A DNA stretch of 6,567 nucleotides from contig JACQNX010000057.1 in the NCBI GenBank assembly GCA_016202875.1, positions 1-6,567 of the forward strand, in the 5' to 3' direction. Of this stretch, positions 1 through 5,248 are shown in pieces (position 1 is the first letter of the stretch; each line of letters starts with the position of its first letter). A model generated the notes under the pieces. The model searched no databases and had not been told where the DNA came from. It saw nothing but the letters and a program-made list of their open reading frames with translations. Made by a program: the position numbers and the translations under genes. This DNA is from Candidatus Aenigmatarchaeota archaeon. Lineage in GTDB: Archaea > Aenigmatarchaeota > Aenigmatarchaeia > GW2011-AR5.

Positions 1-125
1 AGCGCGCTGTTGAGCGTGTGAAGAAGACCTGTCTCGCAATAGACGGCGACATAGCCGGCGTGGGCGAGGACTGGCTTGTGGTTTGCGGAGCTGGTGTGAA
101 GGTGCACAGGGAACAGGAGAATTGA
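1..125 (+). CDS. sepF: SepF-like cell division protein, C-terminal end (5' truncated by window)
   Basis: Complete codons run from base 3 to a TGA at 123-125 and give 40 residues, beginning RAVERVKKTCLAIDGDIAGV and continuing to GEDWLVVCGAGVKVHREQEN. The pattern 'AV.R.KKT..AIDGDI.GV.EDWLVV' matches the C-terminal part of archaeal SepF (DUF552 family), the membrane anchor that links FtsZ to the membrane during archaeal cell division; the usual end is '..DEDYLVLTP.FARVYR'. The N-terminal amphipathic membrane-binding helix lies outside the window, so only the core end is visible. The gene is convergent with cca; about 205 bp separate their stop codons. The frame is too short to be certain, but the IDGDI.GV.EDW match is specific. 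Confidence 0.75.
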   Translation, partial: RAVERVKKTCLAIDGDIAGVGEDWLVVCGAGVKVHREQEN

Positions 126-134
126 TGCAAAGAA

Positions 135-334
135 AGTGTACGTTCTTGGCTCCAGCTCTATTTTGTAGTATCCTTTGGAATCGTTTCTGCTGTAAGAAGA
201 CATTCTGGCTGAGGTGGGTCTGTCTCTACAGGGCAGAGAGGGCCGATAGTTATCCTGCCTGCCAAAAAGCCTTTTTCTTGCGTGAGCATCGATGTCGAAG
301 CCAGTAAGGCTGCTGAAATGAAATTTCTATTCAT
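135..334 (-). pseudogene. Decayed remnant of a secreted/surface domain protein ('GPLCPVETDPP' family)
   Basis: On the minus strand an ATG at 334-332 overlaps the cca stop (ATGA) and opens a 58-codon frame ending at a TAG at 160-158. After a weak signal-like start it reads EKGFLAGRITIGPLCPVETD and then PPQPECLLTAET. From memory, this matches the start of a small secreted beta-sandwich domain common in DPANN-type archaea, which continues through a 'Y..DG.Y.IELEPGTY' segment to a 'DIDIDTGIR' end. A piece of that later segment, YSRNDSKGYYKIELEPRTYT, is present in another frame (about 135-194), overlapping the first frame instead of following it. This suggests an out-of-frame internal deletion. 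The C-terminal end is missing; the DNA runs into the convergent sepF end. Alternatively it is a genuine 58-residue peptide, which I think less likely. Confidence 0.45.
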
Positions 335-1710
335 AATGTCATCTTCTCGAAGTACTCTTCTTTCAAGATGGCTGAGAAGGCTTTGTCTTTCTTTACAAAG
401 GCAAAGAATTTGCTGTCCTCAAGGAGCTTTGCCTTCTTCATGACGTGTGCAATGTACTTAGGGATGCCAAAAGCCTGCATGTCCTCTTCCTTCATTTTCA
501 GCAGAGCGGACAGCAGGGCAGCAGCAGAGATGAACTCGCGGGCCTTATCTGCGATCCAGCGGTTTTCTTCGACGTAAGGCCCAAATCCAGCCGGAGGCCT
601 CAGGCTTCCATACTTGGCGAGAAACTCCTGGCTGTGGCGGTGGGAAAAAATAGGAGGTCCTACCATTTTCTTGATCTCTGGCAGGCTCCAGTTCTCCAGC
701 TCAAAGACAAGCACGCAAGACTTGCCCACAAACTCGCAGCTCCGCAGCGTGAGAAATTCATTATATTTGAGATGCGACTCTATGCGGTGCAATGTTTTTC
801 GTAGCTGAGGATAAAGAACATCGTCAATCACATCTGTTCTTGGCATGATAATTGCAAAGAATTTTGTTCCTCTTTTTTGCATTGCCCTGATCTCTCTGCT
901 GGTTAATGGAGGTTTTGGCTTAGGAAAGAAGAATTCTTGTGAGGGCTTTGTGTGAAAACGCTTTGCTGACGACATAAATTTCAGCAGATTCTGGGCGCTC
1001 ACAATGGCTGCAGCATTTCTGCTCGAATCAATAGGATCAATGACAATGAGGGGCTGGTCCCTGAATTTATCTTTCTGGTACTGCTCTCTCTGGACTTCGA
1101 TGTCTACGATGACAGGTATTTCCCATTTTGCAGCAGTGCTGATGACATTCTCAAAACTATTATATCTCATGATGAGAAGCTCGCAGATGTAGCCAGAGAA
1201 GCCGAGATTCTTTGCATCACTGCCATAAATGCCAACGCCCTTGCAGAACTGTTTCAAGAGGCGCACCTGGTCCTGCATAGCTTGTGTGAGATTTTCCAGC
1301 ACATATTCCATGTGCAGAGGCGACCTGTCTACAGCAGAAATGATTTTCTCGCCTTTTGCTATTCTGTAGCAGGGAACAACGTCTACGTCATATCCCTGGA
1401 TTATTGCATGGGTGTAGGGATGTTCTGCATACTTGACCCTCCATTTGCCTTTCATCTCTTTGGTGATATGCTGACCGAATTCCAGGCCCTTTGCCTCCAA
1501 TTCCTCCCGTGGCACAGAAGGAGGGAACATGATGAATAGATCAACATCATGGTCGCCTGCAAGCCATGTCTGCTTGCCTATGGAGCCCACAATGACGCAG
1601 TCATAGCCAGACACAGTCTTGGCCACGCGGATCAGGTTGGAAACGAACTTCTTGACTTTCTCCTTCTCTTTTGCAGATGGCTTTATCCTGGCAAAAATTT
1701 TATCGTACAT
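331..1710 (-). CDS. cca: CCA-adding enzyme, archaeal class I tRNA nucleotidyltransferase
   Basis: This cytosolic enzyme adds or repairs the 3'-CCA of tRNAs from CTP and ATP without a nucleic-acid template. The 459-residue length is normal for archaeal Cca. The catalytic head shows G42-S43 in VGSIGKQTWLAGDHDVDLFI, the metal-binding D55 and D57 in that motif, and the third carboxylate D110 in GYDVDVVPC. The class I signatures AEHPYTHA (95-102) and AVDRSPLHMEYV (126-137) follow. LLKQFCKGVGIYGSDAKNLG and GFSGYICELLI (about 151-181) begin the central tRNA-nucleotidyltransferase domain, and the rest forms the body/tail that holds the tRNA. The start is the first ATG after the divergent promoter, with a TATA-like element about 25 nt upstream, so the mRNA is probably leaderless. 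A 16-bp palindrome abuts the start codon. The downstream remnant overlaps its stop by ATGA. Confidence 0.96.
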   Translation of the reverse strand: MYDKIFARIKPSAKEKEKVKKFVSNLIRVAKTVSGYDCVIVGSIGKQTWLAGDHDVDLFIMFPPSVPREELEAKGLEFGQHITKEMKGKWRVKYAEHPYTHAIIQGYDVDVVPCYRIAKGEKIISAVDRSPLHMEYVLENLTQAMQDQVRLLKQFCKGVGIYGSDAKNLGFSGYICELLIMRYNSFENVISTAAKWEIPVIVDIEVQREQYQKDKFRDQPLIVIDPIDSSRNAAAIVSAQNLLKFMSSAKRFHTKPSQEFFFPKPKPPLTSREIRAMQKRGTKFFAIIMPRTDVIDDVLYPQLRKTLHRIESHLKYNEFLTLRSCEFVGKSCVLVFELENWSLPEIKKMVGPPIFSHRHSQEFLAKYGSLRPPAGFGPYVEENRWIADKAREFISAAALLSALLKMKEEDMQAFGIPKYIAHVMKKAKLLEDSKFFAFVKKDKAFSAILKEEYFEKMTL

Positions 1711-1726
1711 AAGATAAATTTATCTT
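1711..1726. promoter_or_regulatory. Perfect 16-bp palindrome at the cca start: candidate operator
   Basis: AAGATAAATTTATCTT equals its own reverse complement over all 16 bases. It fills the space between the cca start codon (1710-1708) and the cca TATA-like element (about 1731-1739). If cca is leaderless, the palindrome covers the -1 to -16 promoter region, where a bound dimeric regulator would block initiation. It is AT-rich, so chance is not excluded. Confidence 0.45.
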
Positions 1727-1730
1727 GTTG

Positions 1731-1739
1731 TATATATTT
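1731..1739 (-). promoter_or_regulatory. TATA box for cca (leaderless-type spacing)
   Basis: The minus strand reads AAATATATA, centred about 25 nt upstream of the cca ATG. This is the usual archaeal distance between the TATA box and the transcription start, so transcription probably begins at or next to the start codon. No ribosome-binding site precedes the ATG, in agreement with a leaderless mRNA. Confidence 0.6.
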
Positions 1740-1780
1740 GAAGTTTCAACCAAGAGTCAACCTCTCTCTGCTTAACAACA

Positions 1781-1788
1781 CTTAAATG
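1781..1788 (+). promoter_or_regulatory. TATA box for the Hef-type helicase gene (leaderless-type spacing)
   Basis: CTTAAATG fits the archaeal TATA consensus YTTAWAWR at every position. It is centred about 25 nt upstream of the ATG at 1810, which predicts a start of transcription at or beside the start codon. The T-rich stretch in between has no Shine-Dalgarno sequence. The element is back to back with the cca promoter inside a 99-bp intergenic region. Confidence 0.6.
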
Positions 1789-1809
1789 TTTTCTTCCTGA
1801 TTATTTGTT

Positions 1810-3333
1810 ATGGATTATGTTTTACACCCGTGGGTCAATCCAGGGGCAATAGAGAAACGCGCATATCAGGAAAGCGTTCTGGAAACGGCGAAGCGCGGCA
1901 ACACACTCTGCGTGCTTCCTACTGGCTTGGGGAAGACATCAATAGCTGCCTTGTTAGCTGCGCACAGGCTGGAAAAAGACATGAACAAGAAGATTCTCTT
2001 CCTTGCGCCCACAAAACCCCTTGTAGAACAGCACAGGAGAAGCTTTGCCCATATGCTCAAGGTCGGCGAAGACGAGCTCAAGACAATAACAGGCAGCGAC
2101 AAGCCTGAAGAGAGGAAGGAGCTCTACGAAAAAGCTGACATCATCTTCTCAACACCACAGACTGTAAGGAACGACATAAAGAACGGGCTGTTCTCGCTGA
2201 GAAATTTCTCGCTATGCATATTCGACGAGGCGCACAGATGCGTGGGGAATTATGCATATACGTATATTGCAAAACGCTATATGGAACAGGCATCGGATCC
2301 GCTCATACTTGCGCTTACAGCGTCTCCTGGCAGCCACCGGGAAAAAATAAATGAGGTGAAGAATCGGCTTTTTATAGATTATGTGGAGATCAGGACGCGA
2401 GAAGACCAAGATGTCAGGCCGTACATACAAAAACTCGAACAAGATTACATAGAAATTGAGCTGCCAAGGTTGATAAGATCTGTCATAGATTACCTGGCTG
2501 CAGTAAAAAATGACAGAATCAAGAAGCTGGTATCATGGAGAATAATTAATTACGATAAGATCAACAAAACGCAAATTCTCAAGTTGCAGCAGGACCTTGC
2601 CAAGAAAAAGACAGGATTCAACATGGCAGCTGTCTCGGTGCTGGCAGAGGTGCTGAAAGTGGACCATGCACTCATCCTTGCAGAAACCCAATGCCTGGCA
2701 TCGCTGCAGAGCTATTTCTACAAACTCAAAGAGGATAAAACCCGGGCTGTGGCCAGACTTATGAAGGATAAAAATTTTCTTGATGCCATACGCCACACGA
2801 ACGAGCTAATAGCAGAAGGCAAAGAGCATCCTAAAATGGAGAAGTTGAAAGAATTAGTTGCAGAGCAGCTGAAGAAAGACAAGTTTTCCCATATCATTGT
2901 ATTCGCCCAATTCAGGGATACGATTTCTGAAATTTACAAACAACTCCAAACTATATACCATGCAGCTCCTATAGAATTTATTGGCCAGGCAAAAAAGAAA
3001 GGCAAAGGCCTCAGCCAGAAAGAGCAGACACAGATCCTCAATGAATTCAGGATGGGGTTCTACAATGTGCTATGTGCCAGCCAGGTTGCTGAGGAAGGGC
3101 TGGATGTTGTGGAAACCAATCTCGTGATATTCTACGAGCCCACGCCTTCTGCAATAAGAAAAATCCAGAGAACAGGCCGTACTGCGAGAACGCAGACAGG
3201 CAAGGTTGTTATCCTGATTGCAAAAGATACGCGCGATGAGGCTTACCACTGGAGCGCTCACCAGAAGGAGAGAAAGATGAAGAAGACGCTCTATGCGATG
3301 CAGCAACAGAGGACATTAAGCAGCGTAAAATAA
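1810..3333 (+). CDS. hef: Hef/FANCM-type superfamily 2 helicase, stand-alone (no nuclease domain)
   Basis: This is an ATP-dependent SF2 helicase of the Hef/FANCM/Mph1 group, which processes stalled forks and branched DNA. Seen in order: RAYQ (17-20, Q-motif-like), Walker A PTGLGKT (37-43), motif Ia APTKPLVEQH (66-75), STPQTV (114-119), DEAH box (139-142), motif III TASPG (170-174), a long mostly helical insert (about 200-350, the Hef 'thumb'-like region), motif IV region IIVFAQFRDT (362-371), motif V ASQVAEEGLDV (423-433) and motif VI QRTGRTAR (453-460). Euryarchaeal Hef (roughly 750-780 residues) continues into an XPF nuclease and HhH2 module, whereas this protein stops at residue 507, soon after motif VI. 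The missing half is encoded separately at 4310-4969. The ATG fits a leaderless start 25 nt after a TATA box. Motif VI has Ala where Hef normally has the last Gly (RTGR). Confidence 0.93.
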   Translation: MDYVLHPWVNPGAIEKRAYQESVLETAKRGNTLCVLPTGLGKTSIAALLAAHRLEKDMNKKILFLAPTKPLVEQHRRSFAHMLKVGEDELKTITGSDKPEERKELYEKADIIFSTPQTVRNDIKNGLFSLRNFSLCIFDEAHRCVGNYAYTYIAKRYMEQASDPLILALTASPGSHREKINEVKNRLFIDYVEIRTREDQDVRPYIQKLEQDYIEIELPRLIRSVIDYLAAVKNDRIKKLVSWRIINYDKINKTQILKLQQDLAKKKTGFNMAAVSVLAEVLKVDHALILAETQCLASLQSYFYKLKEDKTRAVARLMKDKNFLDAIRHTNELIAEGKEHPKMEKLKELVAEQLKKDKFSHIIVFAQFRDTISEIYKQLQTIYHAAPIEFIGQAKKKGKGLSQKEQTQILNEFRMGFYNVLCASQVAEEGLDVVETNLVIFYEPTPSAIRKIQRTGRTARTQTGKVVILIAKDTRDEAYHWSAHQKERKMKKTLYAMQQQRTLSSVK

Positions 3334-3345
3334 ATTGCCTGGGAC

Positions 3346-3360
3346 TTATTTTACTCTTTT
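3346..3360 (+). terminator. Oligo-T terminator-like tract after the helicase gene
   Basis: TTATTTTACTCTTTT begins 12 nt after the helicase stop codon. Archaeal RNA polymerase terminates at such U-rich runs without needing a hairpin, and none is obvious here. Position and composition are the only support. Confidence 0.4.
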
Positions 3361-3432
3361 CAGGTAAGTATCGCGACGATCAAGAGCAGCGGCTTATTCC
3401 GGTTTTCATAAAAATAAGATATTGAAAGTCTT

Positions 3433-3440
3433 TTTAAATG
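3433..3440 (+). promoter_or_regulatory. TATA-like box upstream of the broken Nudix gene
   Basis: TTTAAATG fits YTTAWAWR. It predicts transcription from about 3462, some 38 nt before the ATG at 3500. It could be the old promoter of the broken Nudix gene and could now also drive the downstream Nudix-xpf cluster. Weak evidence, since A/T-rich 8-mers are common here. Confidence 0.35.
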
Positions 3441-3499
3441 AATTGGCCGAAAGAATTTAACAATAAAAATGCATAATCAATTGTATGTGACGTGATATT

Positions 3500-3768
3500 A
3501 TGAGAAGAGGAGTAACGATAATCCTGCATAGTGACGATAAGATACCCATACAGCATCGGGATGATACGGAAGGAATTCTGTACCCGGTTACTGGGGATTG
3601 TTTGGCGGACATGCCGAAGAAGGGGAATTGCCAGAAGAGGCCATCATAGAAAATATCAAGCTGAAAGAGGGGCAGGAAATGGCATTGCGTTCTCTGGATA
3701 AGATAGAGAAGAAAAATGTAGTGCCATGGCACTTGCCTCTTTTAAAAGATTTTTGCAAAAGTATATGA
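3500..3768 (+). pseudogene. Broken Nudix hydrolase gene (frameshift plus internal deletion)
   Basis: An ATG at 3500 opens a frame reading MRRGVTIILHSDDKIPIQHR and then DDTEGILYP. At about 3585 the homology moves to the -1 frame and continues GYWGLFGGHAEEGELPEEAI, which is the expected Nudix core 'YPGYWGLFGGH.EEGE..EEA'. The original frame stops at 3647-3649; the shifted frame runs to the TGA at 3766-3768. In the shifted frame the text jumps from EEAI directly to IKLKEGQEMALRSLDKI and VVPWHLPLLKDF, typical of the C-terminal part of these enzymes. The REXXEEXG metal-binding helix and roughly 40 following codons are therefore missing. The intact parent was probably a 130-145-residue NTP/8-oxo-dGTP-type hydrolase. 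One sequencing error could cause the frameshift but not the lost catalytic helix, so I call it dead. Confidence 0.8.
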
Positions 3769-3773
3769 ATGCC

Positions 3774-3779
3774 GGTGAT
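3774..3779 (+). promoter_or_regulatory. Strong ribosome-binding site before a 21-codon ORF
   Basis: GGTGAT is a full match to the sequence complementary to the archaeal 16S rRNA 3' end. It lies 5 nt before the ATG at 3785 and is better than the site of the intact gene downstream (GAGGTG at 3833-3838, 8 nt before its ATG). Confidence 0.45.
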
Positions 3780-3784
3780 TGAAA

Positions 3785-3850
3785 ATGAAGCATGAGAAAA
3801 TGATTCAGCTTCTTTCCGGAACAGAAGCCGGTGAGGTGTTCCAGAAATGA
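3785..3850 (+). CDS. Possible 21-residue upstream ORF coupled to the Nudix gene
   Basis: The frame starts MKHEKMIQLL and ends EVFQK. Its TGA (3848-3850) overlaps the ATG (3847-3849) of the Nudix gene as ATGA, the usual arrangement for translational coupling. It has a full GGTGAT ribosome-binding site 5 nt upstream. Its first five residues equal those of the Nudix protein because the start region is duplicated. I recognise no family. It may be a translated leader that feeds ribosomes to the Nudix start, or only a by-product of the duplication. Confidence 0.3.
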   Translation: MKHEKMIQLLSGTEAGEVFQK

Positions 3851-4305
3851 AACATGAGAAATCTGTGGGTGGCATAATTTTCCGCGAAGAAGCGGGAAAG
3901 AAATATTTTCTGCTCCTTCACTACACAAGGATTAATGATAAAAAAGGGGAGCATACGTACTGGGATTTCCCAAAGGGACATGTGGAAGAAAGCGAGTCTG
4001 AGGTGGACACGCTCTTCAGAGAAATTGAAGAGGAGACAGGGCTAAAAGATGTAAAAATTATTGAAGGCTTCAGGGAGAAGATAAAATACTTCTTCAACCT
4101 AAAAGGAACTTTGATCAATAAAGAGGTTGTGTTCTTCTTGTGCAAAACGCATACTGAGCAAGTGAACATATCTTCAGAGCACACAGGATTTGCATGGCTT
4201 GAATACAAAGAGGCCGAGGAAAAACTGGATTTCAAGAACTCAAAAAATATTCTCACCAAAGCCAATGAATTCCTTGGTCATAAGAAAAAGTTAACGGAGT
4301 GGTAA
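3847..4305 (+). CDS. Nudix hydrolase, Ap4A (bis(5'-nucleosyl)-tetraphosphatase) type
   Basis: This 152-residue single-domain Nudix enzyme is likely to split diadenosine tetraphosphate and related dinucleoside polyphosphates or damaged nucleotides in the cytosol. The Nudix box GX5EX7REUXEEXGU is complete: G44, E50, R58-E59, E62-E63 and G65-L66, including the metal-binding REIEEE stretch. The flanking WDFPKGHVEE (39-48) and the later 'IIEGFREKIKYFF' and 'NKEVVFFLC' strands resemble the NUDT2-like Ap4A hydrolases, hence the assignment; the actual substrate is not provable from sequence. The start is supported by GAGGTG 8 nt upstream and by the conserved 'SVGGIIF' first strand right after it. It is 4 nt upstream of the nuclease gene, so the two are almost certainly co-transcribed. 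It is unrelated in detail to the broken Nudix gene just upstream. Confidence 0.9.
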   Translation: MKHEKSVGGIIFREEAGKKYFLLLHYTRINDKKGEHTYWDFPKGHVEESESEVDTLFREIEEETGLKDVKIIEGFREKIKYFFNLKGTLINKEVVFFLCKTHTEQVNISSEHTGFAWLEYKEAEEKLDFKNSKNILTKANEFLGHKKKLTEW

Positions 4306-4309
4306 CGAT

Positions 4310-4969
4310 ATGCAGAGCACATTCACCGATGGCATAGTAATCTATGCTGATACCAGGGAAATGAACACAAGAATAATTTCTATATTAAAAAAATATTGTA
4401 ATGTCAGGGAAAAGCAGCTTGCTGTGGGGGATTACATACTCAGCGACAGGGTGTGCGTAGAGAGGAAAAGCTCGCAGGATTTCCTGCAGAGCATCATTGA
4501 CAAAAGGCTATTCATCCAGCTGGAAGAACTGAAAAACAATTTCAAGAAGCCTGTGCTCATAATAGAAGGTGATGATCTTCTAGACAATGCAAGGAATGTA
4601 CATCCTAATGCCATCAGGGGCGCGCTTGCTTCCATAACTATTGACTATGCAATTCCCATCATATGGACGCAGACGCAGATGGACACAGCACACCAGCTGT
4701 ACATGATAGCAAAACGCGAGCAGATCGATGAGAAGCGACATGTTGGTATACGAGGGAAGAAAAAGACAAATTCCATGGCAGAGGTGCAGGAGTTCCTTGT
4801 TGCGGGCATGCCAAAAATAAGCACAGAAAAGGCCAGAAGGCTGCTTGCACACTTCAAGACCCCTGAGAAAATATTCACAGCCAGCGAGACTGAGCTTAAA
4901 AAAGTTGAAGGCATAGGTGAAGAGCTTGCAAAACAGATACGCAGGATCATGACAGAAAAGTATAAATGA
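4310..4969 (+). CDS. xpf: XPF/ERCC4-family structure-specific endonuclease with HhH2 domain
   Basis: This nuclease cuts branched DNA such as forks and 3' flaps; relatives act as dimers. The ERCC4 nuclease domain (about 8-135) has ADTRE (13-17), GDY (40-42) and ERKSSQDF (51-58), giving the complete GDXnERKXXXD active site (D41, E51, R52, K53, D57). A basic linker (IRGKKKTNSMAEVQEFLV) leads to two helix-hairpin-helix motifs: AGMPKISTEKARRLLAHF (about 165-182) and LKKVEGIGEELAKQI (about 196-210). At 219 residues it equals the C-terminal half of euryarchaeal Hef or a crenarchaeal short XPF. The C-terminus ends RRIMTEKYK without the PCNA-binding motif typical of crenarchaeal XPF, and the wording of the linker and HhH part is Hef-like. 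It starts 4 nt after the Nudix stop. The likely partner is the helicase at 1810-3333. Confidence 0.93.
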   Translation: MQSTFTDGIVIYADTREMNTRIISILKKYCNVREKQLAVGDYILSDRVCVERKSSQDFLQSIIDKRLFIQLEELKNNFKKPVLIIEGDDLLDNARNVHPNAIRGALASITIDYAIPIIWTQTQMDTAHQLYMIAKREQIDEKRHVGIRGKKKTNSMAEVQEFLVAGMPKISTEKARRLLAHFKTPEKIFTASETELKKVEGIGEELAKQIRRIMTEKYK

Positions 4970-4979
4970 TGTATATATA

Positions 4980-4985
4980 GGAGTG
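4980..4985 (+). promoter_or_regulatory. Ribosome-binding site of the small membrane protein gene
   Basis: GGAGTG lies 6 nt before the ATG at 4992 and decides this start. TATA-like sequences (TATAAATG at 4961-4968, TATATATA around 4972) overlap the end of xpf, so an extra internal promoter is possible. Confidence 0.5.
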
Positions 4986-4991
4986 CTCTAG

Positions 4992-5237
4992 ATGTCTTCC
5001 AAAGACATAAGGAACGTCATTATAACACTGATTATTCTTGCATCAGGTGTCAAAATCTTGCTCTACATCACTGAAAAATTTGTCAACATAAATGCAGCAG
5101 GGGAGCTGGGAAAATCTTTCAGTGGTATGGGAACTCTATTCATGTATGGCGCGATTGTAATCGCAATAATACTTGTGCCTTTCTATTTATCTGCAAGAAG
5201 CGATGAACGCAAGAAAAATAATTTGAAAAAACTATAA
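4992..5237 (+). CDS. Small membrane protein with two predicted transmembrane helices, unknown family
   Basis: I do not recognise a family. The 81-residue protein has a hydrophobic helix at about 8-26, a short polar/glycine-rich loop (about 27-45, INAAGELGKSFSGMG) and a second helix at about 46-66, followed by a strongly basic tail (ARSDERKKNNLKKL). Positive charges at the end suggest a cytosolic C-terminus, and with two helices the N-terminus would also face the cytosol. It sits 22 bp after xpf and 11 bp before dphB on the same strand, so it is probably part of their transcript. Its role in that context is not evident. Coding status is supported by the ribosome-binding site, the tight spacing and the clean two-helix hydrophobicity pattern. 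Confidence 0.75.
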   Translation: MSSKDIRNVIITLIILASGVKILLYITEKFVNINAAGELGKSFSGMGTLFMYGAIVIAIILVPFYLSARSDERKKNNLKKL

Positions 5238-5238
5238 T

Positions 5239-5243
5239 GTGAT
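5239..5243 (+). promoter_or_regulatory. Ribosome-binding site of dphB
   Basis: GTGAT, part of the archaeal GGTGATC consensus, lies 5 nt before the dphB ATG at 5249. With an 11-bp gap to the preceding gene it fixes the start. Confidence 0.5.
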
Positions 5244-5248
5244 ACTAT

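Larger units (their letters stand above)
3334..3499. other. Intergenic stretch without a recognisable gene
   Basis: These 166 bp follow the helicase gene. Beyond the T-rich tract at the start and a TATA-like box at about 3433-3440, I see no open frame with a start, no tRNA fold and no C/D-box pair. Together with the broken Nudix gene and the duplicated start region that follow, they make up about 510 bp with no intact gene of normal size. Confidence 0.5.
3771..3861 (+). repeat. Imperfect direct repeat of a translation-initiation region
   Basis: Two blocks occur twice in the same order: GCCGGTGA (3771-3778 and 3827-3834), then AAATGAARCATGAGAAA (3783-3799 and 3845-3861; one mismatch, G versus A). 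The spacer between blocks is 4 nt in the first copy and 10 nt in the second. Each copy holds a ribosome-binding site and an ATG, and both starts encode MKHEK. The second copy is the start of the intact Nudix gene. It looks like an old tandem duplication of that start. Confidence 0.55.

Noticed and set aside
83..307. Plus-strand 74-codon open frame at the left edge
   Set aside because: It overlaps the end of sepF in another frame and the minus-strand secreted-domain remnant. The protein is Cys/Arg/Trp-rich with no sensible pattern.
368..1785. Several plus-strand open frames across cca (for example 445-804, 1282-1539, 1549-1785)
   Set aside because: They are antisense to a clear, full-length cca with all catalytic motifs and have no recognisable domains.
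3334..3499. C/D-box guide RNA or tRNA between the helicase and the broken Nudix gene
   Set aside because: I found no RTGATGA/CTGA pair and no tRNA arms by eye. A covariance-model search would be decisive.
3500..3768. Programmed frameshifting as an explanation for the broken Nudix gene
   Set aside because: There is no slippery heptamer near 3585, and the product would still lack the catalytic REXXEE helix.
3457..3928. Three overlapping minus-strand frames of 90-95 codons over the helicase-Nudix gap
   Set aside because: They are mirror frames of the broken Nudix gene and the start of the live one. Low complexity, rich in Ser/Phe/Cys, no motif.
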